A DNA stretch of 64,000 bases from Turbatrix aceti. Its lineage: Eukaryota > Nematoda > Chromadorea > Rhabditida > Panagrolaimidae. The DNA lies in assembly GCA_963969345.1 (NCBI GenBank), contig OZ017767.1, positions 9,241,547-9,305,546 of the forward strand, in the 5' to 3' direction. The notes under the pieces are model-generated. The model was not told the origin of the DNA, made no database searches, and saw nothing but the letters and a program-made list of their open reading frames with translations. Positions 25,909 to 37,637 of the stretch are shown in pieces. The stretch's first letter is position 1. Each line of letters starts with the position of its first letter. The translations under genes and the position numbers were made by a program.

Positions 25909-28900
25909 TCAGGCAGGTGGCGTGATGGGAGTATCGGTACCTGAGCGAGAGGTGATATCGTCGGACGAAGACGTGGCGATGGCAAGTCTTGGTCGAAGTC
26001 TGACGGTAGAATGGTTTGAGTGTTGTTCTTTTTCGAGTTCTTTCGCCTTTTCCTTCTCTTTTCTGACTTCTTTCCTAATCTTGGATTCGTGGAGGTGAAC
26101 TGCCTGATGCGTGAATGGATGGACGACATCGTAGCAGGAATGGTAGTTGCGCTGGAGCCGCATTGTGATATCGTAACTCTCCATCGAGGAAATTCGGTTG
26201 CACGCAACAAAGTGGGTAAGCGTCGAGATGAAAGCCATATGGAGGTAATTTTTGGCGATGAATTCCCGTCTCATGACCACATATGCGTTCTAAAATAAAA
26301 AAAAAATTCAACATCACAAAAAAAAATTTTTTTTTCTAATTAAAAAAAACTCACGCAGAGCCGATACGGATTGGTCTCGAACCCAGAAAGAGGCCCATAC
26401 TCCAGGCAAAAAGTGTTCCAGTCGAGGAAAAACAATCTCTCACGGTAGTCAATGTCGACGATATCGTTGAGGCTTCGACGCATCTGTTGGACGAGAAAAG
26501 TGGGCGCTTTCATGATGGATCGTCCGACTGGATTTTTACCGTATGCCTTGAGGCGTCTCGGTGTCGCGACCCATTCTTCCAGCGGCATGTTGAATGGCAC
26601 AGATTTCCAGCTGTAAAAAAAGAGATGTTTTTGGAGAACAAAAAAATGGAAGAACAAATCTGGTGTTTTTTCGAATTGCATACAAAAAAAAAGAAAATTT
26701 TTCAATTGTAGAAAAAATTTAGAAAAACGATGATTTTTTTAAAAAAAGCTAAAAAAATTTAAGTTTTTGAAATGTCTTTTTTTAATTTTCAAAAACGAAA
26801 ATTTTTTTGTTTCTTTTTACAAAAAAAATTTTTTTTCAAATTTTTGGAAATAATTTTTATTTTATTTTCGAAATAAAAAAAATGTGTCCGAATTTCCATT
26901 CTAAAAACATTTTGGAATTTGTTTGCAAAAAATTGCTAAAAAATATTTTTTTTTGATAAAAATTGCAAAAAAATTAGCTAAAATAATTTTTTTGGCAAAA
27001 GTTTTTGTCTACAAAAAATTTTATTATAACATTTTAAAATTTTGACACCCAAAAAACTTTCGAGCCCCCAAAAAAATAATATTTTATGCCCCAAACACAC
27101 CAAAAATTTTTTATTCATCCCTCAAAAAACCTACTCCATGCTGATAAAATGTTGATCCAGATTGACAAAACCGTTCGTGTAAGCGCGACTTTTCGTCAAA
27201 AAAAACTCCGGGCCATCATTATCGCCCTCCGACAAATTCAAGTTCTCAGGAGTCATAATAATCGCCGGCAGAACGGTATCGTCTTCAAAGTTGAAATATC
27301 TCACAAATCGATAATCCAGTCGTGAGTGACACCTCGTGAGATGGCCCATCAGTCCGACGATGTGGTCAAAATCCATTGAACAAAAAACGCATTTGTAATC
27401 GCGTGAGAGCTTGTAGTTGAAGCACCGGGGCATGTCCTTCTTCGTGGCAGCCGTGTACGCCTTCGCAATCTTCTCCAACTTCTTTGCCATCTCAGATTCC
27501 AAAAATGCTTCGGAATTCGTGATTTTTGGGTACTGTGGAGCGAGATTCGGCTCGTACGCTGAGTCAAATGACCAGACGTAGAGAAAGTAGAGTTGGACGT
27601 AGACAGGGGTTTCGTCGTCCTTCGCGACGTCCGCGAGAGTGAGTTTTCGGGAACTCGGACGCTCGGTCACGGTCGAAGTGGAGTAGGACGAGCAGTGGGA
27701 AGCCGAGCACGATGAATCCCGATCAGAGACGTTCATCGACAAGATTATGAAGGGATTCGCGTGGAGTTTCTTGGCCGCTGCCTGGATGCGTGATATGAGA
27801 GTATGGTCTTTCATAAAACGATTGAATATCGGAGAAATGCCCAGTTTATCTGTTTCACTAAAAATTTTTATAAAAATTTATTGCACATAAAATTTTTTTT
27901 TACAAAAATTTATTGGACAATGAAAAGAATTTTTTTTTTGTTTTTCGTTCTTTTATTTAAATCATTTGAATTTTTAATTTTCAAAATGAAAACAAAAAAT
28001 ACATATTTTTGTGCTCAAAAATATCGCGAAATTTTTTTTAGCATTTAAATTGAAAAAAAAATGTCAAAAAAATTAGTGCATCAAAAATTTGGCATTTTTA
28101 TAAAACAAATGCAGAATTTTGAAAATAAAAAAATTATTTTTTGCCATTTCTGCCAAAAAAACCCCAAAATTAAAAAAAAAATAGACTCCTTGAATTTCGT
28201 CAAAAAATTAAAAAATACCAATTTTTTACTTCATATTTTTTTGAACAATTATAGAATTTTTATTACAATTTTAGAATTTTTTTTCTAAACTCACATCAAA
28301 ACCATCGACGAATCCGAAGAACTATCCACGCTAATTTCGTCGGCACCGAACATGACATAGTCATTTTCCTGAAGTTGTCGTCGCTGATTGCGTGTTCTGT
28401 ACCCTGATTCGGTAGGCATTGACCGCGATGTAGTGCCTCGTCTCGTACGAATATTATTCGAACTAGGAGAGTCCCGGAAAAACGATGCACGCACGAGGAG
28501 GAATACGATGTTGTCAGGAGTCACAATTGTGGTTGTAAGGTCGAACGGCATGTCGAGGCTAATGAGGTAGTTTTCGTGGTGATTGATGGGCAGGATTTGT
28601 TCGGTACCGGGTAGATAACAACACTTGACAAAGTCTCCCGTCTTACGGTTGTGAACGACGATGAAGAAATGCAGTTTTACCTGATAATCCGCTAAAAAAA
28701 AGAAATATGATTTAAAATAAAAAAAAATAAAAATTTCGCTGTGAGACCAATTTTGAAAATTTTCGTTCCAATTTTGAAATTTTTCGTCGTGAAACCCATT
28801 TTTCATGTTCTCGTGCCGAAACAAAAGAAAAAAAACTTTCGTTTTAGACCAGTTTTGGATTTTGCCGGTCCAATACAAAAATTGAAAATTTTTGCAGTGA

Positions 28901-30402
28901 AACCAATTTTACAAATTTTCGTTGTGAGACAAAAAGTTTGACATTTCGTTTGTGGGAAATTTCGCTGCGAGAGAAAAATTTTGGACGAATTCGCTGAAAG
29001 AGAAAATAATTTTCGTTGCGAAACCAACATTTGGACAATTTCGCTTTGTGAAAAAAAATTCGTTGTGAAACCAATTTTAAACTTTTTCGTTCCGAAACCA
29101 ACATTGAAAATTTTCGTTGTGAGACCAACATTCAAAATTTTCGATGTGAGACCAACATTGAAAATTTTCGATGTCAGACCAACTTTGAAAATTTTGGTGA
29201 AAAAAAACTCACAAGGCAACAAATTATGCTGCACGCTGTAAATCCGAACAGATGCCAACAACACCCCTGTCGTGGATACGTTCGACAATCGTGAAGTATC
29301 ACGCGGAGACAACTTCGGACAATCACTGACATCGTCGCACGCCGCTGCCACCTCGTGCTTCTTCATTTTCTTTGCCGATGGCGAACATGGCAGTGGATTT
29401 GGTTGCTGCGCTTTGACCGGACTCGGCGCCTGGGCTTCCAGCTTCGGAGGCGATCGTTTTCTCGGATTTTTCTCAACTTTCTGCTGATTATCCACAAGTT
29501 TGAGACTGGGAAGTGGGCGGGTGTACGCGAGATTGCGTTTGAGGAAATTTTGGCATGGAGCATCTTTGTCCGCAGAGTCACCAAAATTGACCGCAGTCGC
29601 CTGTTTCAGGGATCTTGCCGTTTCAAAGTACAGCGTTTGGTCAAGGAGTCGTGAGGGATCCGTGGGTTCGGGACATCCCTCGACTAATGAGAAAACGTCA
29701 CGGTGGGCCTGAAATTGTAAAAAAATGAGGAAAATTGAAAATTGGATCGTAAATATAAAATTCAGCACGAAAACAGTAAAAAAAACGTAAAATATCGTAA
29801 CAATCATAAAATCGTATCGCTAAAGTAAGGTACCGTAACTTTGTTCGTTTTCACAAAATTTGGTATCGTAACACACATCAATTTTCATTGAAAAGTTAGG
29901 TATCGTAAAAATCATAAAGCAATCGTTTCTCCGAAACAAAGTATCGTAACACACCCCAACTATTTCCAAAAGTAAGTTATCGTAATTCTCAAAAATCGAA
30001 ATATCGTAGCACCAAAAAAAATCTAAATTCATGCCAACAACAACCCACCATATCAGTTACATCAATGGTATCCGGCAGGGCAGGCATGTACGAGAACATG
30101 TGTTGCCTGGAAAGCTTGGTGGTCCGGGGAGTGTCTCTGGTGTACTCCAACGCCACCTCCTAAAAAACAAAACATGTTCTGCATCATTCAAAAAAAAACA
30201 AAAAAATTCTCAAACTCACAGTCGCGAGCTTCTTCGGCTGTACGTATTCTTTTGGCTTCACCCGTGGCATCTGTAGCGGCACCGGCAGCGTTGCGACGTG
30301 GCTATGACTGTTGCTGCGAAAAGTAACCACTGGAATGCTCGACGACTCTCCGACAGTCAGGGTTGTACAGTTTGAGCTCGTAGTCGTCGTATCGCTATCC
30401 AT
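25909..30402 (-). CDS. suz12: SUZ12, Polycomb repressive complex 2 subunit
   Basis: Seven exons on the minus strand, all junctions in frame: 30402..30220, 30159..30049, 29708..29213, 28691..28295, 27857..27135, 26610..26355 and 26289..25909; 848 residues (human SUZ12 has 739). Diagnostic parts: an N-terminal segment NFLKRNLAYTRPLPSLK comparable to the FLHRTL-type region, a C2H2 finger near residue 553 (CVFC...GHLTRCH, CX2CX12HX4H) followed by SRLDYRFV, and a C-terminal VEFS box (about 672-775; FLDWNTFCLEYG then REFIAKNYLHMAFISTLTHF). In other animals the VEFS box activates the EZH2-type methyltransferase and the N-terminal part binds RBAP48 and accessory factors. The long basic Pro/Lys-rich linker (exon 3) and the Ser-rich exon 4 end are expanded. 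Introns 2 and 3 are filled with short tandem repeats. The tail after the VEFS box is a Glu/Lys helix plus Thr/Pro end. Confidence 0.92.
28737..29200. repeat. Minisatellite-like repeats in SUZ12 intron 3
   Basis: Many imperfect copies of a 25-35 bp unit around TTTTCGTTGTGAGACCAA followed by an A/T run, most regular at about 29050-29200. The intron is otherwise GT-AG bounded (29212 to 28692). Copies are open in several frames and give spurious repetitive peptides. Confidence 0.8.
29752..30020. repeat. Dispersed TATCGTAAC repeats in SUZ12 intron 2
   Basis: Variants of TATCGTAAC recur about eight times at irregular 20-45 bp spacing, each set in A/T-rich DNA. Sub-repeats ACACACATC and ACACACCCC follow two of them. 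The array fills most of the intron between 29709 and 30048. Confidence 0.65.
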
Positions 30403-31971
30403 GTCGCCGGAAAGACGGGAGGCAAGAAGAAAAACCGCACAAAGCGTAACAAAAAATTGCCTCTGAAAGAAAAGCTGCTATAAAACTTGTTCGATAAAAT
30501 AAAAGACAAAGAAAACACTTTGCCAAACACGCGCTTTTTTCGCTTCGCGATCGAGTTTCTTGAAAAATGCGCACGCGGCCAACAGGTTGTAGCGAACTAA
30601 CCTATTTTGAAGATGAAATCAGTTGCAAAGGTTTGCCGTAGATTAAGGTGATCGTTTATCCAAACCTGGCAAAAAGCATGGTCGCGCCCCCGTATCAGAG
30701 TTGTCAACCGAGCCGAGCATTCGAGCGGCTCGAAGATCACCGAGTCGAGCCGTTCGAATGCTCGGCTCGAATGTTACCGAGCCAAGCCGTGCGGCTCGAA
30801 TGCTAGAACCGAGCATGGCAATGGTACGATCATATTAAAAAATTACTCAATTTTTTTTACTGTTTATGCCAAATGTCAGCAAAAAATGACTTTTTTGTAG
30901 TTTTTGAACAAGATCAGTTCTTTTCCACATCGTTGGTTTTCATTTTGGCCGTTTTAGATTCTGCAAAAGATTATTAACCTGGTCGCACTTTGGTTGATGA
31001 TGCTTCGATTTTATTCTTTATTTTTTGTTGGACATCTTCGCACGCTCTCTGAACTTTTATGTAGGTAGGGTTTCTCAATAGTCTAACGTTTTTTCATCTT
31101 ATGTGTACTTACATATAAGTTCTGAATTATAAAAAATCTGTAGTTGCGCTAGTATTTACTTCTACAAAAGTTTCAAGAGCTCGAAGCCTTTGAAGTATAT
31201 ATACTTTTGATATTTATGTTTCAGTATTATTCTTCAGAAGTACGATTATTTACAGTTGAAGGTTGAAAGTTTTCATCATGTTATGAGTAAATGTCCGATT
31301 TAATCACGTTATACTCAACATTTCCGCTTGTAGTCTGCCGTACCGTTTCACTGTCTGTTGTAATCTGATTAGTTTGTGAGCTTTTTAAACCGATTTACAC
31401 ACATGACTTGGGTTAAAATTAGATAAACTCATTACATAACCCCAATACGGTAGTCTACTCCGAATACACGTTTCCCCCGCAATTTGCACAATTTTTAATT
31501 TCGTAGGCGTTGCTCATCGTCGGAAGCAATCAAGCACTGATTACATCTCATTTCACTTCCGCATGACCAGTTGCCTGTAGAATTTATTCAAAACAGTATT
31601 AAAGGTGGAAATCTCGTCTGTTGAATTTATTTTTACCGTTTCATAATTTTGCCCGCGTCAAAGACATCTGCGAAAAAAACTGCGTTTGTTATCACCCGTT
31701 TCAGAAATTCCAGTGAATGCAGACATTACTCATGCTAACGGTTTTTGACCGCTACAAGTGCTGATGAATGCTTCCTAATAAACGATACGTTACATTTGTA
31801 CGTCGAAAAGTATTTCTAATAAAAAAATAAAATTATCCTTGGCATGTGTTTTTGTTATTTACACTTTATAACAAAATTAGAACGGTCGAGAAAAATTTAT
31901 CATATTATGAAAATGAACAGCTACTGAATATTTATTTCAAGTTACGTGCTTTATACTATAGCACACAAAAA
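30403..31971. other. Divergent intergenic region between SUZ12 and the receptor array
   Basis: No gene seen. It should hold the SUZ12 promoter (minus strand) near 30400-30650 and the first receptor promoter just before 31972. A GC-rich palindrome lies at 30707-30815. Confidence 0.5.
30707..30815. repeat. GC-rich palindromic element built of GAGCCG/CGGCTC motifs
   Basis: GAGCCGAGCATTCGAGCGGC and its near-perfect reverse complement around GAGCCGTTCGAATGCTCGGC face each other, and a third diverged arm follows (GAGCCAAGCCGTGCGGCTCG). The left edge reads CAGAGTTGTCAACCGAGC, which resembles a hAT-type terminus, but I could not find a matching right end or target duplication. Probably a decayed MITE. 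Confidence 0.6.
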
Positions 31972-33059
31972 ATGCTCGTCATACAGGCTGTCGAACTTGT
32001 CTTTGTGGCTATCACGTTGCCACTGTACATCCTTGTACTGATAGTCATAGCACAGGCTTGGTACAAAAAGTTTGGAAATTTGAATTACCCGATTTTCAAG
32101 TGCTGCTTTGTTATAGGGGTCATCGATGTTGGTGAGTTCATTTTTTTTTAAGTTTTTTGTCGTTAAATTTTTTTGTTTAGTAATGCTAATCAACAACACA
32201 GTTTTCAACGTTCTTCCTAAGACCTGTTTACTCGGAAATTTCTACCGTAACATGGATATACGATTTTTACATGTTTATTTTTACATTGCCTGGAGCGGTG
32301 CGCTTTGTCAGTCTCTGGCTGTTCTCTCGATTGCGTTCAATCGTCTGTCGACTTTTGTTTGCGCAGATTTTTTGCAGAAAGTGAGTTTGTAAAATTTTAT
32401 CTGAAGAAGCTGTGGCGCCGGTCGCCGCAGCGTCTCAACAAAAAAATTTCCCGCGCAAAGTTTTTATCGTAAATTTGTTACAGTTTTGGCGCCAGCCGTT
32501 CGTCAACTTTTATTACCTCCTCATGACAGTCCCCGGCTTCGGATTCGGTATCATAATTGCCACGTGGCCTGTCGAATGGGAGATCAAAGAGGGCTGCCGC
32601 TTGGTCAGTCACATGAGAAATCCCGATGGCCTCAAACTTTTTTGGACCCTCGGTGCTGCGGTCCTTGGATCAACGTCTATCATATCCATTGTGATGTACA
32701 TAATCTCATTTGTATCACTTCGAGATGCAGCCAGTCGCCAGCAACACAATGTTCGAGAATACCGATTGCTTGTTGTCTGCGCATCCAACTGCGGCATGCA
32801 GACGATTTTTGCTTGCTACGCGATGTGCATGAAGGTTTTTCCGGTTTTCATGCTCGAAGTTGATCCGTACTACGCTGGATACAATCTTATCAATGATATT
32901 TACTCAGGCATCAATCCTTATTTACTGATTGCATTTTCGACCGCGTTGCGCGATCGAATGTTGCATTTTTTTGGTATTCATAAGCCGCTAAGGAGCTTGA
33001 AAGATTTGTCACATAGTCCGTCCGGTTTTCGAAGCAGTCGGATAACGGTTAAACAATGA
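31972..33059 (+). CDS. Seven-transmembrane chemoreceptor 1 (SRV-like, SRG superfamily)
   Basis: Three exons: 31972..32131, 32181..32380 and 32484..33059; 311 residues. Seven hydrophobic segments are visible: about residues 5-27, 38-62, 72-100, 122-150, 163-190, 205-230 and 240-265. TM3 ends in AFNRLSTF, in the place of a DRY-like motif, and TM7 reads YNLINDIYSGINPYLLIAFS, close to the TM7 signature of nematode SRV/SRG receptors. By family, such proteins sit in sensory cilia and detect small molecules through G proteins; the ligand is unknown. The ATG is the first in frame and directly precedes TM1, as in all paralogues here. Intron 2 (103 bp) is longer than usual and holds a GC-rich insert similar to one at 44204-44233. 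This is the most diverged member of the array together with receptor 2. Confidence 0.88.
32408..32437. repeat. GC-rich dispersed motif, copy 1 (in receptor 1 intron 2)
   Basis: GAAGCTGTGGCGCCGGTCGC and the following CGCAGCG match 44204-44233 at about 24 of 27 bases, and both are followed by ACAAAAAAA. They stand out from the AT-rich surroundings and probably derive from the same short mobile repeat. Confidence 0.55.
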
Positions 33060-34364
33060 CACAGATTTTGTTTTTCATAAGAAATATTATAGGTTTGTAA
33101 TAAATCCGGAAATGACGTTTCTTCATGTTAGTGTTTTTTTGAGAAAATAAACTGACAAAGTCCAATTATGTATTTGAATTTACTGTGAAACATGTATCAA
33201 ACATTGTTAACTTTTATGCTGATAACAGTTGTTTTTTTCCATAGTTCTGTGGCGTAGCATAAGAGAAATGTTATTACCGTAAAAAGTGCATACATAATCA
33301 AGCGAGCATTATCAAATTATGAAAAGCTGCGTTTCTTAAAATTGTAAATGTTTTTTGTTTTCATATTATTTTAGTTAAAGTATGTACAAAAACAATATTT
33401 TTGTTTTTAGCAAGCAGAACATCACATTTAAAAAATTGAACAGTTTTAATTAAACATGCGTTTTTCATGGCATATATATTATAATTGTTTGATGAGGTCA
33501 TTGTTGTGCGTGTATTGGGAACTGCGCAATGCCAATGAACTCCGATGCTTTTGAACGAACTTCATAGTTTTGTAGTAGTATTTAGGTAATGTCACCATGC
33601 TGACGGTATAAGCCATTGTTTCCTGCACACGCGCTTTTTTGTTGAATCTTTGTTGAATCTTTGTCCCCTACAGAAAGTGAAAGTTGTACGCATGACAGTA
33701 TGCACAATGTGAATGTGCTTTGCTCAAATCAAATGACATATAACTTTTTGATTATGTCTTGCAATTGCACAACTTCGTATCTCACGATGTTGTGAAACAT
33801 GAATGGCAACCCAACCGGAAATCATTCACATCACCTTTTTGGAGTCACGGGATTTTATTGTCATCATTCTCGCGTTTGATGCCGTACATCAAAGTTAAAT
33901 AAAATGAGTGTTGAAACTTGAAAGTTCGACTTTGAAAAAGTAAGGGTCAAGCAACTCGAGCAGGGGCAAAGTTCAAGTTTCAAAAATTGGCATGCAATCT
34001 GACACCTTTAATTGGGCCCCAAAGCCGACAATTATTTATTCTTCCATCTAAAAAAGGAAACAAAGTCAATTTTGCAGTTGTTGGATATAAGCCTAATCTC
34101 AACCCTTGGTTTTTTTTGTGCTAAAGCTTTCACATGCTTGATGAGAATTTTAATTCTCCAGTTGTTGCAAAGGTCACACGAGGAGAAGGCTTTACCTTTT
34201 CATTAGCACTACATTCCTATGTACCTCATAGCTTGGGTTCTGAAAGAAGTAATTTTCCCTTCTTTGTATCTGACAAAAAAAACGTTGGGGTCAATCGTTT
34301 TTATTCTTTTTGGAGACAGTAAAAGGAAGTCGGTCGGTAAAAACCCTTTGAAAATTATAAAAAA
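33060..34364. other. Intergenic, receptor 1 to receptor 2
   Basis: No gene seen. Contains a probable AATAAA for receptor 1 near 33100 and AT-rich DNA; the promoter of receptor 2 should lie at its right end. Confidence 0.45.
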
Positions 34365-35495
34365 ATGATATTGCCAATCCAAATCGTGGAATTGGTATTT
34401 GTAAGTGTTACCTTGCCACTTTATATTTCGGTTTTAATAGCCATCGGCAAAGCAATGTATTCCAAACAACATCAACTAAATATTCCGATTTTCAAGTGTT
34501 GCTTTATCATCGGAGTCGTCGATGTCTGTAAGTTTACATTTTTTCAAACTCAAAAAATATTTACAGTATAATTTTTTACAGTAATGTTAGTCAATAACAA
34601 TTTATTCAACGTAATCCCCAAGGCTTGCCTTTTTGGTGACCTCTACAGTAACCTGCACCCCGTATTTCTTCACATTTACTTTTCCATTGCCTGGGGCGGT
34701 GCACTCTGCCAATCTCTTGCAATCTTATTTATAGCCTTCAATCGTTTAGCAACTTTTGTTTGGTCCAATGTTTTGCTTAAGGTAAATTTTTTTTTTCAAA
34801 TCATTTTTTTAAAGGGGTAACTAATAAACTTTTTGTAGCTATGGCAACCACCGTACGTTTACTTTTGCTACGCGTTGATCATCCTACCTGGATTATACAT
34901 ATCCGGTGTATTCTTATTTTGGCCCACTGAATGGAGCATCAGTGATGGATGTCGATGGATGGGTCACTTACAGGGCAAAGAAAACCTGGCTGTCTACTGG
35001 ATCATTGGTGCAGGACTTTTGTCTTCGTCATCAGTGTTGTCCATTATAATGTACATTATTTCATTTGTATCTCTGAGAAATACGGCAAAACGTCATATCA
35101 GTCATTCGTCCCGTGAATATCGACTTTTAATCGTCTGTGCGGCAATGTGTGGCGTGCAGACAATTTTGGCACTCTACGCGGCATTTATGAATGTTTTTCC
35201 AGATTTTATGGGTCAACATGATCCGCATATAACTGGATACAATTTGCTCTGTGATCTGTATTCAGGCATTAATCCATATCTCCTCTTGGCATTCTCGAAT
35301 CCTCTTCGGCGACAAACAGGCATTCTTTGGGGTTTTAAAAACGCAAAACCTTTGTCGATATTTTTTGTCAGAAGCCAGGGTTCGGGATTGGCGGAAAAGA
35401 GTCTCGGAGCAACACCTGTATCGCCTGGTAGCATCAATACGCCATCTCCGATGTATGACATACATCAGAAACGTCGAAGTGTTTTTTCGTATTAA
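34365..35495 (+). CDS. Seven-transmembrane chemoreceptor 2 (SRV-like)
   Basis: Exons 34365..34527, 34582..34781 and 34839..35495; 339 residues, the longest of the array because of a Ser/Pro-rich tail (residues about 300-339) that may be a regulatory cytoplasmic tail. The middle exon is exactly 200 bp, as in every paralogue. TM3 ends AFNRLATF; TM7 reads YNLLCDLYSGINPYLLLAFS. The first intron splits a TTA codon, so Leu replaces the Val found at this junction in the others. Extracellular and TM4-5 sequence (FWPTEWSISDGCRWMGHL) is clearly related to the other members but is not their closest relative. Confidence 0.9.
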
Positions 35496-36117
35496 CTTTG
35501 TATGCATCTGATATGAAAATAAAAAAAGGGTGACATATAAAAGTCTGACATATGGCGTGCAACATGCACATTTTTTTGTAATTGTACGTTAGTGCAATAT
35601 GGCACACGCGTATGCACACGTATGTATTCAAAAACAATAGAGGTATTCTGGTAAAATGGTTTGCGTAATAAAAAAAATATACAAAAGAAAAAAAGCAGTA
35701 GTAAAAGTGCCTGCACGCGAAGCACTCAAAGAACAATGCCAATGGTATCAACGGACAATGAATATAGTTTTGTACCTAGTATTTAGCTTACAGTATTATA
35801 GAGTCATTGTTTACAGAGCATATTGATGCATCAAAGAAAACCCAAAGCGCGTTATAATCTTACTCACATTATCTAATACGCCCCTTACTCATTTAGTCAC
35901 ACAATGCTTTGTTGCAACAGGTATTCGTGATTGTGGGTGCACAAAAGTAGTCAGGAGCTTTGCCTGCAGGTGCAGTGGTATCACGTGTTCTTTGCCATTT
36001 ATCTTGTAACCGCGCTTGTTGCCATAAAGATATATCGTATATGTTATATACGACATATGTTGTATTTATACGATATATTTTATAAAGTGCGATAACTTCT
36101 TGGCAGTCAACTCAAAA
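35496..36117. other. Intergenic, receptor 2 to receptor 3, with an AT palindrome near 36027-36085
   Basis: No gene seen. ATATCGTATA and TATACGATAT face each other around a nested TCGTATA/TATACGA pair, 30-90 bp before the receptor 3 ATG. It could be a promoter element or a chance AT palindrome. Confidence 0.4.
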
Positions 36118-37195
36118 ATGTCAATCTTAATAATTCAAATCATCGATTGGTTGTTTGTATCAGTAACATTGCCGATCTACATATCAGTTCTAATAGCTAT
36201 TGGTCAAGCTTGGCATCACAAAATTGTACCTATAAATTCTGCGGTTTTCAAATGTTGCTTTATTGTTGGTATTGTAGATGTTGGTAAGACAATTTTTGCA
36301 TTTTCTAAAAACTTATGTAAACATAACTGTTTATTTAGTAATGCTTCTGAACAACAATTTATTCAACGTTCTCCCAAAAGCTTGTATGTTTGGCAGTTTC
36401 TACCAAAGTTTAAATGATAAATTTCTCCAAATTTATTTTTACATCGCCTGGGGCGGTCCATTTGCGCAGTGTATGACAGTCCTAATTATTGCATTCAATC
36501 GTTTTTCAACTTTCGTTTGGTCACATGTTTTGCTCAAGGTAAAATTTTTTGTTTATCAGTTTGCATTACTTCCGTTTTAGCTATGGCAACCACCGTATAT
36601 CTACATTTTTTACATTTTACAAATCGTACCAGCTTTATTTATAAGTTCAATACTCCTATTCACCCCTGTAGAATGGATAATTGAAGACGAATGCCGTCTT
36701 CTTGGAAGTATAAAAAATCCTGAAGGTCTTGAATTATTCTGGATAATTGGTTCAATAGTTTTGGGTTCTACTTCCACCGCTTCGGTTGTGATGTACATTA
36801 TTACGTTTATGTCTATAAAAAGTAAACATGGATCAGCTCGGGAATATCGTCTGTTGATTGTCTGTGTTATGCTTTGTGGAACGCAGACAATCTTTGCATT
36901 TTACGCTGTTTGTATGAAAGTGTTCTCAGGTTTCATGAATGATGTTGATCCATACTACACTTCGTATAACCTGATCAATGATATTTATTCTGGTATTAAT
37001 CCATATTTGCTTTTGGCATTTTCGGCATCACTTCGAAAACAAACTCTCCAAATATGGGGACTGGAAAAGATAACCACTGCAACTTCGTCGGTTGTCACAA
37101 TGCAGCAGCAGCGCAAGACATCTGATTTTGGAGAATTGAAAAAAAATACGGTAATGCGGCAAAAGAATAATAAACGCAGCTTCATGACATTCTGA
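36118..37195 (+). CDS. Seven-transmembrane chemoreceptor 3 (SRV-like)
   Basis: Exons 36118..36283, 36339..36538 and 36581..37195; 326 residues. Nearly the same length and structure as receptor 5 (39574-40664). Exon 2 is almost identical between them (for example YQSLNDKFLQIYFYIAWGG), and TM7 is YNLINDIYSGINPYLLLAFS in both, so they are recent duplicates. They differ mostly in TM4, TM5 and the Lys/Gln-rich C-terminal tail, which fits a tail under weak constraint. Start chosen at the ATG just before ILIIQIIDWLF; an in-frame upstream start would add six residues. Confidence 0.9.
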
Positions 37196-37637
37196 AAAGT
37201 TTATTGTGTTTATACTTTTACAAAAAATAAATTGATATTATGCTTAAGACACAAAAATTGATTTGACAATCCCGAAAAAACTTTGAAAAAAGCATTTAAA
37301 AAAAATGTGTGCAAATCATAAAAAAATGACAAAGTAAAAAGAGGCCAGACGGAAGTTCTAATTATTTAGAATGTACGTCACGTCTCAAATTCATTTTTAA
37401 AGCCACATTGGTTGTAACAATTCCGTTAAAACACCTCGCGCACCAGACAAACAGACTGATAATTAAATTTGGCGTAGGCAAGTTTTGTCACTACTATTTT
37501 CTCTCCGTTCTCTATAATTTGGTAGAAATAAAATTTTTACAGTTCTACGTGCATAAAAAGTGATATGCATTTTGTAAACAGATTATCCGCGCATGCGCAT
37601 GTAGTTTCGGTGCTTGTTATTTATTTTTTCTGCCAAG
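37196..37637. other. Intergenic, receptor 3 to receptor 4
   Basis: No gene seen. An AATAAA lies about 30 bp after the receptor 3 stop. The rest is AT-rich. Confidence 0.45.

Noticed and set aside
28803..29212. Repetitive peptide frame running on from SUZ12 exon 3
   Set aside because: It is read-through of the minisatellite intron. The GTGAGT donor at 29212 and the downstream exon 28691 give a continuous SUZ12 frame without it.
32609..32797. Antisense frames inside the receptor genes (also 35213-35507, 36985-37185, 40079-40412)
   Set aside because: They are mirror readings of conserved receptor exons, recur only because the sense strand is conserved, and have no start context.
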